Of a DNA stretch of 64,000 bases, positions 11,859 through 23,395 are shown in pieces; positions within the stretch are counted from its first letter, which is position 1; each line of letters begins with the position of its first letter. The stretch is from assembly GCA_954871525.1 (NCBI GenBank), contig OX940864.1, positions 4,272,001 to 4,336,000 of the forward strand, given 5' to 3'. The DNA is from Parietaria judaica. Its lineage: Eukaryota > Streptophyta > Magnoliopsida > Rosales > Urticaceae. The translations under genes and the position numbers were made by a program. The notes beneath the pieces are model-generated. The model made no database searches, was not told where the DNA came from, and saw only the letters and a list, made by a program, of their open reading frames with translations.

Positions 11859-12132
11859 GTTTTCGTGGTCCATGTGGCGGAGCAGCTTGATCTCGCGGAG
11901 CGTTCTTAAGACGTTGATGTTGTTGTCGATCGCAATCTTCTTGACGGCCACGCTCTCATCCGTTTCCGAGTTCCAAGCCGAACTGCATAAAACAAAATCG
12001 TGATCCATTTGAATCAAGAAGAAGAAGAAGAAGAAGAAGAAGAAGAAGAAGACGCTTGGCTGGTATGTTCTCCAGCCCAGCAGCCGGCGGTGCAGGCGCC
12101 GGCGCGTCCGCGGGGTGAGCATCGCCGTCCAT
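11859..12132 (-). pseudogene. MAP kinase (MPK6-like) gene fragment
   Basis: On the minus strand, an ATG at 12130-12132 begins [19 protein letters not shown], followed by LENIPA, the Pro/Ala-rich leader and anchor seen at the N-terminus of MPK6-type plant MAP kinases. The frame then runs into a CTT microsatellite. After an intron-like end (TTTTATGCAG), a perfect second-exon equivalent follows at 11859-11982 ([10 protein letters not shown] ... [10 protein letters not shown] ... [15 protein letters not shown]), with the catalytic Lys in VAVKK. Everything between LENIPA and exon 2, including the glycine-rich loop, is missing. After MDHEN there is no donor site and the rest of the kinase is absent. 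Retained intron sequence means a genomic fragment, not a processed copy. Confidence 0.8.
12014..12051. repeat. (GAA)n microsatellite at a deletion junction
   Basis: A run of about 12 GAA units (CTT on the minus strand) sits exactly where MAP-kinase exon 1 breaks off and the end of its intron resumes. Confidence 0.85.
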
Positions 12133-13076
12133 TTGGGATTCGATCGCAAGTGGTCAAGTTCAAGATTTGGTAGGGTAAAGCAAATCCCCAATTTTTCTTT
12201 TCCTTATAATAAAACGACATTCAAAAATAAAACGACATTCAAATTGCCGTCGTTGAAGAAGACCAAATCATTCAACGTTTTTTTTTTTTTTTTTATAAAT
12301 AATATTGATAGAGAGTCTCGTTGGAATGGCTCTATTGATATTTATTGATAGAGACCATTGTTTCGGACTTTGATTTATTTTTTTATACCAAAATTAAAAA
12401 CGAACTCCAAAAGCTCCACCAAAATAATAGCTACGCCCACGATGTCATAGTTTTCATATTAAAAAAAAAAAAGTTAGTTTATTATTGATATATCTTATAA
12501 TATAGTAATTTATGCATTGCATTAGTATATTATATTTATTTAAATGGGGCGAATCTGCTTTAAGAAAAGTGTCGCCGTACACGTCTCGAGAGTTCTTGCT
12601 CTAATCCTTGTTTTTGCAAAAACCTTGCTCTTTGCCACGAACGTTGGGCCCAGCTCAACACGACCAATTGGACCGCTTAGGTGTTTGATATTATCGATCT
12701 CTTACTATCCACCCTAGTGTACCATCCATTTCTGATCATCTTGGTATTTTCATAGCCCTTTTTTATACCAAAAATTTGTAATCTTTTTATAGAAATTAAA
12801 TCTTTTATGGTTGCTTGGTAGGTCCATTTTTCTTTGTATTTTCCCCTTGGTCATTTCTTAAAACTTGAAGTATGTACTAGAGATTGTATAACCATTATTG
12901 TCTCACGCAATGGATTTAGGTCAACATTTTTAGTTTTTTTTTTTTTAATCTTTGATAATGACCCACAGTTTGCATAATGTTTATTAATGGGCTCTATAAC
13001 AAAATAGTCACATATTATGTGACATTTGCAAAATATTTTAAATAGTCAATTAACTAACTAATATAAGATGACTACA
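12133..13076. other. Intergenic, AT-rich
   Basis: No coding frame with resemblance to a known family and no clear transposon boundary. Several A/T homopolymer runs. Confidence 0.4.
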
Positions 13077-13084
13077 GTCTACAC

Positions 13085-14131
13085 CAAGGATCAAAATGCC
13101 GTTTTGACCGATAAATCGTTTGCCGTTATCGATGGATTAATCGTTTGCCGATGCCGTTATCGACGGAAAACCTATAAAAATTATCGTTTGCCGTTATCGA
13201 AACTTATCGAACTTATCGATGGATTAATCGTTTGCCGATGGATTTATCGATGGAAAACCTATAAAAAAAAAAATCAAACGTATTTTACACTAAAAACATA
13301 ACATAAAATACTAATGTCACAAAATATAAACATAAAAGTCTCATACAAAATATAAGATATAAGCCACAAACCAAGTCTCATACTAATGTAGCCAAACATA
13401 AACTAAGTCTCATACAAAATTACAAATACTTTACAAAATATGTAAAATAAATTATTATTTACTTACCAAAATAAATATTTACAAGTCACCAATTATTCTT
13501 ATATAAAATATGCACTGCACAATTGATTTCATTTAAAACAAGATTGAACAACTAGCTCAATTTAACAAATTAGCTAAAAATTGTACTTTTGCCGCAATAT
13601 TTTAGAAAACTTCAAATTAAAAAAAATATTATGCCAACCAATTATTTTTTAAATTATATACAATTTTATAAAACAAAATTACACCAAAATATTCGAGTAA
13701 CTAGCTCAAATCAACAATTTTCGAAACATATGTACTTTTGCCACAATGATATCACAATTCAGAAAAACTTCAAATTAAAAAACAAATTATGCAAACCGAT
13801 TAGTTTTAAAATTATATACAATTTTATAAAACGAAATTACATCAAAATATTCGAGTAACTAACTCAAATCAACAATTTCCGAAACATGTGTACGTTTGCC
13901 ACAATTATACAACAATTCGGAAAAAACCTAATGACTTTTCGTTATTTAGCGATAAGTCCTCCAGTTTTCAAAATTTAACACTTGAAAACCTAAAACGAAA
14001 AGTTGTTCACTTTCCCCCTCGAAAAATCGCGAAAACTATAAAACGAAAACGATTAAGGGAGATACCGAGAAGCCTATTTTCAGCGATAATCGAACGATTT
14101 TCGAACGAAAATCGCGATTTTCGGAACCTTG
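13085..14131. mobile_element. Non-autonomous hAT element with perfect 8-bp target duplication
   Basis: The element begins CAAGG (13085) and ends CCTTG (14131), flanked by GTCTACAC at 13077-13084 and again at 14132-14139. Eight-base target duplications are the signature of hAT transposases. The terminal inverted repeats are short and imperfect (CAAGGATCAAAATGCCG against CAAGGTTCCGAAAATCGCG). Inside, TCGATGGATTAATCGTTTGCC occurs twice near the left end, and a tandem repeat of about 150-160 bp fills the middle. No transposase is encoded, so it depends on an autonomous relative. It is 1047 bp. Confidence 0.8.
13554..13925 (+). repeat. Tandem repeat, unit about 150-158 bp, about 2.4 copies
   Basis: Units start at 13554, 13703 and 13861 (AGCTCAA or AACTCAA). 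Each runs through TTTGCC(A/G)CAAT, AACTTCAAATTAAAAA, ATTATATACAATTTTATAAAAC and ATATTCGAGTAACT. The third copy is partial. It lies entirely inside the hAT element. Confidence 0.8.
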
Positions 14132-14382
14132 GTCTACACTACCTTTAATTATTAATAATATAAAGTAACAAATATTTTGTAATTAATATACCTAATTATA
14201 TCATTCGAATAGATTTTTTAACTATATATATGGAAATAATATTAAATTAATAAATAGTGCTATAATTTAGGTAACCATAATTTGAATACATCCCCAACCA
14301 CTCCGTATATAACGCATGGTTTAATTTGGCTATTAAGAGCCGTTTCTCTAAATAATAAGTCTGTTCGATAGGTCAACGATGT

Positions 14383-14775
14383 TATGAAATTCAACGCAAA
14401 GAGCCCAAAAGCATTATCTATGCTTGGAGACTTGGAATTGAAGAATGATGATTGGGTTAAAGTTAAACCAAAGGAAACCTTCATTCATTATGGTGACTAA
14501 ATCTACATGATTATGGCGACTTCAGCAGTTTAATATATGTGTCAACATTTTTTCCTCTTTATTTATTTATTTACTTACTTTTTATTTATTTATTTATTTA
14601 TTTATTTACTTACTTACTTTTTATGAAATTCAACGCAAAGAGCCCAAAAGCATTGCTTGGAGACTTGGAATTGAAGAATGATGATTGAGTTAAAGTTAAA
14701 CCAAAGGAAACCCTTCATTGATTATGGTGACTAAATCTACATGATTATGGTGACTTCAGCAGTTTAATATATGTT
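14383..14775. repeat. Direct duplication of about 155 bp around a (TTTA)n spacer
   Basis: Copy 1 is 14383-14541 and copy 2 is 14622-14775; both run TATGAAATTCAACGCAAAG through GACTTCAGCAGTTTAATATATG. They differ by a few substitutions and a 5-bp gap (CATTATCTATGCTTGG against CATTGCTTGG). The 80-bp spacer is a TTTA/CTTA microsatellite. Copy 2 is cut off by the LTR that starts at 14772. The source sequence is not recognised. Confidence 0.75.
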
Positions 14776-15589
14776 GGGAAATTAAGCCCAACACCCGAGC
14801 ACAAAACACGATCAACGACACTCACAGAGTACAACGAAATTGCGGATAACACAAGCAACGAACTTTCCGATCAAATCAACGCTCTTTATTGATTACCTCC
14901 TCATCAGAAATACATCCCGGGTTGAACCCGATTACAAAAGTATCGATCTTGTCAAAGACTCGATCTTTCCCCAGACCCAAACTCCCCTCTAACCTCTCCC
15001 TCTCGCAGACGATCCCCAGGTGCCAATCACCACCTCTGTGTGATTCCTGTCGTCTTCCCACGAGCCCCGATGAACTACCCGATCCACGGATGTCGCCTCC
15101 GCCGTGTAGCACCCTTCACCGGTTGAGTAGAACTTCCCAGAATAACCAGACAACGCTGAATCTCCGAACCCGGTGAGAAGAACCTTCCTCGACGATGTGT
15201 AGATGACTCCGACAGATGCCAAGAAGTATGCAGCTCCGCAGTGCTTCTCTCCGTCGTTCCCGAGCCTTCTCCTTTTCTTCACGTCGATGTTCACGGTCAT
15301 CTCCACCGTCGGAATCGCCTGAGAGTCGCCTGAGCTTTCTCTCTCACAAGAAAGCTTCTCTCTTCTCTCTCCTCTGGTTTCTCTCTGGGAACCTTTTGTT
15401 TGGTTTGATCTTTTATGATCTTTCGATAAGCTCTCGAATGACCCCGATGGGTATTTATAGAGCATCCTTGATATTCAAAAGATATCTTCGTCGCTGACCC
15501 GTCGTTGACCGAATGTCACCGACTTGATTGGCTGCCGAGGTTCAAGTGACTGTGACTCACCGATTATGTCACCCGTCACGTGACCAACA
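14772..15589 (-). repeat. LTR of a minus-strand copia element
   Basis: Reads TGTTGG ... CAACA on either strand, 818 bp. Orientation is fixed by a polypurine tract (CTCAAGGTGGATAT on the minus strand, 15590-15603) next to its plus-strand right end, and by a TATA box CTATAAATACCC on the minus strand near 15450. This is therefore the 3' LTR of an element whose internal region lies to the right. It is unrelated in sequence to the 367-bp LTR family at the start of the window. Confidence 0.75.
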
Positions 15590-15603
15590 ATATCCACCTT
15601 GAG

Positions 15604-16370
15604 TCTCGTCGCTTGATTCTCCTCGCAGCCCCTTCTCTGAGCTTAGGTGCTCGGTTCTCCTTTGACCTCCTGCTCGGGTTTGGCTTCACCAACCCCGAGC
15701 AGAGTCAAACTCTCCTCGAAAACTTCGAGCAAGGCTTTAGACCTAAAACCTTCCTTAGCCACTTCGCTGACAGCCACATATCCTTCCTTTTGTTGAAAAC
15801 AAGGTCGCGATGTGCTGCGATGAAGTCTCCCGGCTAACAAGGTTATCGAAAACTTTCCATGCGAATCCTGTAAGAGAACTCCTCTCATCCAAGCCTATCA
15901 CATAACCCGAGTCGTCGAAGCTCTGTCCGTCGGCTTCCTCGAACTCCTAGCTCAAGTAGTGTAACCCCGTGTCGACGCTCCCTGTCATGCTCCGAAGGAT
16001 CCAAATGACTTCCTATCGATGCACCTCTCCCGGGTTACTTCTCCACCTACTCTCCGAGCTGACCGCGTCGCCTGTATCTGGCCTCGCGCATCTCATGTTA
16101 TACATAAGACCGTCGTCGGTACTTATGTATCGCACCAGAAGCTTTTGCTTCTCCTCCGATTTTGTCCTTGGGCAGAGCTCAAGCTTCTCGCTCTTCCGCA
16201 CGAAGCCCGTCGGTTGCTGCATCAGAATCATCTCCTGGAGGTCTCCGTGAAGAACAACCATCTTCACATTCATCCGCTCCAGTTCCAAGTTTAACTCGGC
16301 AACCTTCACGAGCTGATCCCTGATCGAGGTGTGTTTTTCCACTGGCGAAAATACTTCATATGAAGCTCAC
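15604..16370 (-). pseudogene. copia pol remnant (RT and RNase H parts)
   Basis: Minus strand, reading from right to left: an RT block (EVFSPVEKHTSIR, then LERMNVKMVVLHGDLQE and MQQPTGFV) at about 16180-16350; an end-of-RT block (MYNMRCARPD) near 16090; then RNase H-like pieces (GYVIGLDERSSLTGFAWKVF near 15860 and a YVAVSE-AKEG block near 15770). Large parts, including the catalytic YVDD region, gag, protease and integrase, are missing, and stops and frame changes occur. This is the 3' end of a truncated element attached to its 3' LTR; the break is near 16370. Confidence 0.7.
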
Positions 16371-17500
16371 CCTTTTATACTTGGGTTGTATGGCCGTGTG
16401 GCGTGTGCCCGGCCCATAATTTAATTTAAATTAACCATTTCAAACCTGGCCACATAACAATAATTATCTTAATATATTTGTTACAGTTAGTGATTCGAAT
16501 CTGTTTTTTTAGAATTGGTTGTTTCCTAATTTTATAGTGCGATATCTTATAAAATATGGAGGGTTTTGCGGTATAAGTTTAGGATCAGGCACACGTGTTC
16601 GGTTCTCATATTATGTTTTTAGGTGATTGGTATTTTATTATCAATACTTACATTCTCTTTTAATGAAACACTTTGTCCTCATGGAGAATTCGTGGCTGTA
16701 ATTTTTTACCTAAATAAGATAATTTTTGTAAGAATCCTATATTAGTTCAATTTTTTAGCTCTACCCGATATGTGATTTTGAAAGGCGACATATTTTATTA
16801 GATATTTTAGAGGTCATGCTACATCAATAGGCATGTGTTGGGTTGTCCGATGACGTTTTCATCAATCTCGAGGCAAAAATCACGGGATATCATCGAAACT
16901 ATGATCTAGACTAATTTCAAAAAATTAAGATAATCGTTTAGACATGTTACCAGACTTTTGGTACTTTTTCATTAAGATATTGATGTTGATACGGTTGAAA
17001 GCGCTCTACGGACTTCCGTCTTTGTATAGATATATTTTGCTCACGCATTCGTTTATCCTATTAGAATAAAATAAAATTGATTTTACTCCTATGATAAACA
17101 TATTTAGATCTCGAAACATTGGGTATTTTAGCCGTAATTTACCCTTATTACAAAGGACATAACTTTTTGGTTCTATTTATTTACTAATAGTTTTTTTAAT
17201 TTATAATATAAGCTTTATTTTTTTGACGTTATTACACAATAATCAGTTGAACTTGCCTAATATATTATCATTTATGTGAACGTGTTGTTCAAAGTTATAA
17301 TATCTTTATATGTGTTAATGATTTTTTTGTATATTCATATCTAACATAATGCCTATTGTATAATATTAAATAAAAAAAATTATAAACTCCTTGATATAAA
17401 TCCGTAAAATGAGATTTTTGAACAGATTTCAGTTTACACATTTTTAAACACTAAATTATTTAATTTTTTTCGGCCCCCTATCTATAATACCTGGATACAC

Positions 17501-17547
<47 letters not shown>

Positions 17548-17603
17548 GGTCTTAATCATAAAGCATATGCTTTATAGCTATTAAATATACGTTTATGCCA
17601 GCC
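16371..17603. other. Intergenic, AT-rich, with a long (TA)n run
   Basis: No coding potential recognised. A (TA)n microsatellite lies at about 17500-17540, close to the 3' end of the second BAHD gene. Confidence 0.4.
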
Positions 17604-19004
17604 CTAAGGCTTGAGGGTTGCGTCAAAAAGAGAAGCAAAACGTTCCATTTCATGCTTCTTCAAAACGAGACCAACCTCAATACCTCCATTGATACTACCA
17701 CTTGATTCAACCAGAGAGATTGACTTTTTATGCACAGACGCTATCTCCACCTTCTTCGGTTTTCCGAACCCGAAATCAGTCTCATAAACCCTAAACTTCG
17801 GTGACCAAGTCACTGATATTACGTGCGAGCCTTGTTCCAATGAGCCCCACTTCTCGAGCCTCTTCTCGGCTCCTTCAAGGACGCCCTTGTCGAGCCCTTT
17901 AACCAAGGCCCTAAGCTTCGTTGCCATGACGGCCAACCCGTTGGCGCCAAAGCACTCGCTCGCCGGCATTTGGCCCACGTGCGAACCGGCGCAGTTTCCG
18001 ATGTAATTGGACGGAACCGGGGGCTCCAAACGCGGTCGGTAGTCTGCTCCGATAATAAAGTAAAGGCTTCGGTTGTCGGGAACTGACGACATTGCTTTGA
18101 TCATGCATGTCAAGACATTCGCGCTCACGATGACAAACGAGCTGAGAGTTTCGGCCGTTAAGGTTAGAGTTTCGTCAGCTCTGGAGACTAGGGTTTTGAG
18201 ACTATCAATCTCTCCACGTGTCAGCTCGAAAGTGCATCTCACCAAATCCGACGGCTCATCAGGCTCCGTCCAGTGTTGAAACACTTTGCTCTTCGAAAAA
18301 CCCGAAGGGGATTTGGCCAGCCATCGGTTCAAGTACAGCATATCGAGCCGCCCAGTTGGGTCTTTCACAACGGACCGGTCGAAGAAAGGTGTCAGCTCGT
18401 TAGGCAACGGCGTGTCGTCGAATTTGGACACGTGGGCCCACGATCTCATGAATATAGCCAAAGATTTACCGTCGAGGAAAGCATGGTGCGCAGAAACGCC
18501 CACGCAGAAGCCTTCGCCGGGGAAGAGAGTGACTTGAAAGGTGATGATCGAGGGTGACGCATCACCCGTACGTAGTGCAGGCACAAGGGAAGCGGTCTCG
18601 GAGACGTCTCGGCTCACGTGGTTCCAGGAGAGGCAGCTGAAGCTACGAGCGCCAGACTCGGCGACAGTGAACGAGACCGTGTCACCGGGCTTGTAGATTA
18701 CGTAAGGCTTGGGCGAGTCTTCGGGCCATGTTAGGGTTCCGGCGAGAGGGAGGTAGTGTCGGAGGGCGAGAGAGAGCGAGTGTTTGAGCTTCGCGACGAC
18801 AGTGGAAGCCATTAGGGTTAGGGTTTGGTCTGAGGTGTAGAAGAAGAGGCATTCGATGGGCGGGAATTTGAAGCAGAACGCGTCGAGGAAGGTGAGTGGG
18901 AGAGTCAACTCGGCCGATTCAGAAGGTTTGACTGAGGGTGCCACGTGGCATACCTCAAGGACTGAGACTTCATGTAGTTTAGTACTATGATCCGTGTTGT
19001 CCAT
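17604..19004 (-). CDS. BAHD acyltransferase (anthocyanidin/phenolic glucoside acyltransferase type), intronless
   Basis: A single exon of 466 residues. The ATG at 19002-19004 (MDNTDHSTKLHEVSVLEVCHV) is preferred; the frame is open 33 bases further up but only to a GTG. The catalytic motif is HHAFLDG (H174-D178), the structural DFGFG is at 410-414, and YIGNC marks the same clade as its neighbour. These cytosolic enzymes transfer malonyl, coumaroyl or similar groups from CoA to sugars on flavonoids and other phenolics; I cannot choose between donors. No disabling change is seen. It shares strand and family with the gene at 7820-9731 but lacks introns, so the two are an old or reshaped pair rather than a recent tandem copy. 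Confidence 0.9.
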   Translation of the reverse strand: MDNTDHSTKLHEVSVLEVCHVAPSVKPSESAELTLPLTFLDAFCFKFPPIECLFFYTSDQTLTLMASTVVAKLKHSLSLALRHYLPLAGTLTWPEDSPKPYVIYKPGDTVSFTVAESGARSFSCLSWNHVSRDVSETASLVPALRTGDASPSIITFQVTLFPGEGFCVGVSAHHAFLDGKSLAIFMRSWAHVSKFDDTPLPNELTPFFDRSVVKDPTGRLDMLYLNRWLAKSPSGFSKSKVFQHWTEPDEPSDLVRCTFELTRGEIDSLKTLVSRADETLTLTAETLSSFVIVSANVLTCMIKAMSSVPDNRSLYFIIGADYRPRLEPPVPSNYIGNCAGSHVGQMPASECFGANGLAVMATKLRALVKGLDKGVLEGAEKRLEKWGSLEQGSHVISVTWSPKFRVYETDFGFGKPKKVEIASVHKKSISLVESSGSINGGIEVGLVLKKHEMERFASLFDATLKP

Positions 19005-21174
19005 CTGATATAAAACGGAAGAAATAAATGATGTCACAACACATAACTAATACAATTAAATTATATTTGGGAACAATAACAGAAAAATCAACACTGAACT
19101 AAGTTGCCGAGTCCCAATTTCTTAAAATTGGGGCCGGAAATATCGTTTTTAATTTATTTTATATATATACCGATTTCTAAGAAGTATTCGATTTCTACCC
19201 TTATGAAATAGAGGAAGCCACAAGATCTCGGATAATCCGAAAGTGCCCACTATCATGTGTCGTCGTTTTCGACGAAATTTTCTACAACAATACATGTTTT
19301 TTTTTCTTACTATTTACCATAACTTATAACAACAACATTGATATTGATATATAAACTAATGTTACACAAGCGTAAAATTCGCGCGGAGCGTATAAAAATT
19401 GCGGAAAACTTCACGTAAAGGAACGACATAGTCTATATAGGCCCTAATTTCTGTGAGAGTTCCGGCCAATTTGGCCGTCTCTGCTGAAACCGAAAACCCC
19501 TGTCTTTCTCATTGAAACTGAAACCGGATGGCAATATATAATTCGGACAAGAAAAATCGAGTGCTCACAATTATAAATACTAAATAAATAACGGAGGAAG
19601 CTATTTCAACAAGAAAATAAATTGAAATACTAATCGAAAGATAGTGAAAATGAACACCTTTTTTTTCTCTCTTTTTTCTTCCTTCGTCGAGTTTGGAGCA
19701 GATCTAGAGAGAGTTTTAAAGGGCATTTATAATACATACAAAGAGATATTACGTATAAATAAACTGACAACTTTAACATGCAATTGCAAAGAGATGTTAT
19801 ATATTTGTTTATTATTATGGGAGTTTCAATATAAATTGACAATTATGACATTTATGAGTTCATGAGGAATTGCCTCGTAACACCTAACTTTGTCAACTTT
19901 GCTCTTTAAACTAAATTTATTTTTGCCGTTATTCTCTTTCAACTTCTATTTAATTACATCTTTCTCTTACAGAAGAATCGAATAAAAACTAATTAACCAT
20001 ATCAAAGGCATTATTGTCTCTAAGTGTTAATTATTATCTCAACGTTACGTATAATTAATAAGCTAAATATGCTGCGAAAAATATTAACTTGTAGAGTAGG
20101 GCACAGATAACAGATTAGGAGATAAATAGCTTTGATCAAGTTTGGTACTTAATTTTTTTTTAATGTAAAGTATTACGTAAACAATTTATTGTAATCCATG
20201 CTTTGATATTTTGAAAAAAACTAGCTATGGCCTTCATATGTTTCCTCAAACTAAATATATTAATTCTCAAGTGTCTTAAATTTTGAACAATCTTGATAGT
20301 TTAAAACCGTTGAAAGGGTTAATTTGTCTAATTATGACAATGAATTAAGGGTTAAAATGAAAAATAGTAACTTAAAGGGGATCATTTTGTCAAGTCTTGT
20401 TGAGCACAAAATCTTGAGTACGGTTTTATTAAATTTTAAACGAGTACATTTACTTCCAATTGACAACGGAACATTAAAAGGAGAGAAAATGCCAAACTAT
20501 AAAATTTATGGAGGAAAACGCCCAAAAAGTAAATTTTAAAGGCCAGTTGCACTTATTAATGAAATTTAAAACAAAGAGAACACTACAATTAGCTAAAATT
20601 TTAATACTTTTGCCACAATCTCGTTTTGTTCCGATGACAAAATTAAGGGAATTCGAATGCTTTTTAGCTGTAAATTCCACAGAAGTAGCTGTATTGCTCT
20701 TAGGTCCCCATTCTTAGCATTGTGTTCTATTATTACCTCTCTAGGCAATTATTATTTCACTTTTTCCTTTATGCTATTACAAGGCAAATAGGTTTTTTTG
20801 CCACTTCTTTATAGAAAGATTAAGACTTATTGTTTAATCTTTGAACTTCATTTTGTAATTTTGCTCATTAGTTTAGTTTAATCTGAACTCATAGTTCATT
20901 AATTTATCAGTAGCATAAACACTATTATAATTTTTGTGGTGACATAACGTAAACTCAATCTTTTATTTCACGTTTGAAATTCCCTATGTCTAGTAGTTTG
21001 CTTCTCTCTTCTATTTTTTAATTGATTCAACAGAATATAAATAACAATATGAACGAGAATTTAATTATTTTAATTATTTTGGATTCAAAAGCAGACTAAA
21101 TTTTAGAGAGAGCCAAAACATCTTTACAAAAATAAAATAGTAGACACAAAAAGACTGAACAACCGAGCTCTTCA
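19005..21174. other. Intergenic
   Basis: The promoter side of the second BAHD gene lies at the left. AT-rich throughout, with short chance reading frames and no recognisable protein, RNA gene or transposon terminus. Confidence 0.4.
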
Positions 21175-22389
21175 ATGGCAGAACTTGAGTCCATTGGAAA
21201 CGAAGAATTTGATTGGATGGATGGAAAACGATCACCTTGCAGAAATCGTGTTCCGGGTTCGAGAAAACGAGTTAGCAGGGCGCGATCCGTTTGACGAGAT
21301 GGAAGGCGAAGACGAAGACGCCTTTTTCGAGGGTCTCGAGAAGAATGTCGAGGCCGAGAATGAGAAGCTCTCCTCTCAGTGTTGCACCCGTGACTTCATT
21401 CAAAGAAGAAGTTACATCAAAAACCATCAAAGACGATCATTGAATCCAGTGACGGTTCTGTAAAACCGGGCAAGAAATCGAGGAAGCCGGTGAGTTAATT
21501 GATAAACTTCCCGAGAAAAGTAAGGAATTCGTGGAGAAGAAAATTGGCAAGATTAGAAGAGAAATGGAGTTATTCGGACCGCAAGCCGTTGTGAGCAAGT
21601 ATCGCGAATATGCTGACGATAACGAGGAAGATTACTTATGGTGGTTAGATCTTCCTACACACTCTGGTAAGCTCGTAGAATTTGATGAATGTGACGAAAT
21701 TTAATCGAAACTAACCAACAGTTTTTTTTTTACATTTTTTAGTGCATTGAATTGTACACGACCGAGGGTGAAGAACAAAGGATAGGGTTTTATTCATTAG
21801 AAATGGCATCGGATCTCGAATTGGAACCGAAACCGCATCACGTGATTGCTTTCGAAGATGCCAATGACTGCAAAAACCTATGTTACATAATTCAATCCCA
21901 AATGGAAACGCTCGGGAACGGCCACGCCTTTGTTGTTGCGCAGCCGCCTAAGGTAAAGAATTACAAGGGTTGTTTCGTGATGATTTCATGGGACCAATCT
22001 TCTTTTGATATCCGAACTTAAATCTTTTCGTATAGAACGCATTTCGAGAGGCCAAAGAAAACGGTTTCAATGTCACGGTCATAAGGAAAGGCGAGCTTCA
22101 ACTCAACGTGGACCAAACGTTGGAAGAGGCCGAGGAACAGATCAGCGAGATCGGGAGCAAAATGTACCATGACATGATCATGCGAGAGCGCTCTATTGAT
22201 ATCAGCTCTTTGACAAAGGGTGTTTTCGGTTTCAAGACCCGATCCACCAAACCTAAAAGGTAAAGCTCCATTGTTTACCATTTCGTCTACGAGTTTGACT
22301 TTTGGAGAAGACAAAAGTTATATAACTCTTGCTGTTCTGTTCTCAGGAAAAAATCGAAGAAGATGCTGCAAAAGCGCAAGAAGAAATGA
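21175..22389 (+). pseudogene. EMB1703-like gene remnant (plastid-type protein), shortened and frameshifted
   Basis: Five conserved blocks are in order: ENELAGRDPFDEM ... FFEGLEK (21260-21350); KPGKKSRKP (near 21460); KKIGKIRREMELFGPQAVV and EEDYLWWLDLP (21540-21656); CIELYTTEGEEQRIGFYSLE to FVVAQPPK (21743-21951); and NAFREAKENGF to FGFKTRSTKPKR plus a Lys-rich tail ending TGA at 22387-22389. Introns with GT-AG ends separate the last blocks. Defects: a large piece after ENEKLS is missing, TAA stops lie near 21461 and 21496, and an extra base before CACTCTG (near 21658) breaks the frame across the next intron. I recall this domain order from the embryo-defective EMB1703 protein of Arabidopsis, but could not compare. 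A short expressed derivative is not excluded. Confidence 0.6.
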
Positions 22390-23395
22390 CGAGTCCGCTC
22401 GCTCTCTCGATAAAGTCAACGATCAGACCCTTTGACCATGTGAAGAGGCATTCGTGGCTAAAGATGGCGTCTTTGCAGTGATTCTGGTTGTAGCTTGAGG
22501 ATAGAAAGCTGTCGTTTTTGTTAGAAGAGGTCAACCAAATTGTATATTCTGTCCAATTTTTCTATAATTTATTCAAGTTAATTTGTCTCATTGGTTGTAA
22601 TTTATTCAAGTTAATTTATCCGAGTACGTAATGAAATATATGTGATGTTTCTTATATGTTGACTAATAAAAAACCCTTTTTCAATCATGTTGTGTTACAT
22701 TGTTGTTAAAACGGGAACCATTTTTCACTATCTTCTAATTCAATATATACACGTCACATGATAGATAATTTTATCAAGTATTGCAACCTTTGAGAGTGGT
22801 CTCAAAAATTGCTGTATTTAAAATAAAATAAAAATATAACGAGAAAGTGACGATTTTAATAATCAACGCACATTGAGAATTTTTGCCCACACTTTCGAAG
22901 TTTGGGTGCATGCGAAAAAAAATATGTCAAAACACGAACCGATATCCATTACACCTATAAAAAATACAAACTACAATATATTCACATTTAGCAATATTAT
23001 GTCAAAACACAAACCGATATCCATCAACAATATATGGATAAACTTATTATTTTTACAAAAGAAAAAAATATATATTGTGGACAAAACCCTAAAACCCCAA
23101 TTTTTGGGTCTCCACCCAAAACAACATATTTTTGCTGCAAACTTTCTTGATATAAGAAGGAAAGCCCATGACCAAATACAAAAACACAAAGACCAAATTG
23201 ATACAAGTAATGAATCAAGACCTATTTGACTTCACCAAGTCAACGGTCAAAGGTCAACCTAGCCACCATCTTAGTAAATAATAGTACTATAGTCAACGAT
23301 ATGTATTTAACTAATGAAAAGAAACTTCCTATACGAGGTTTGTTCCGACCAAACACATTTACACTAATCACAAACTACAAACTCACTGCTTCCGA
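22390..23395. other. Intergenic
   Basis: No gene is seen. A short direct repeat, ATGTCAAAACACRAACCGAT, occurs near 22924 and 23000. The right end should contain the 3' UTR of the PI4-kinase gene. Confidence 0.4.

Noticed and set aside
19004..19037. A start for the second BAHD gene at 19037
   Set aside because: The codon there is GTG, not ATG; the first ATG in frame is at 19004.
21185..21463. 92-residue frame as an intact small gene
   Set aside because: It lacks an ATG at that position, and the homology continues in other frames and exons downstream; it is part of the broken EMB1703-like gene.
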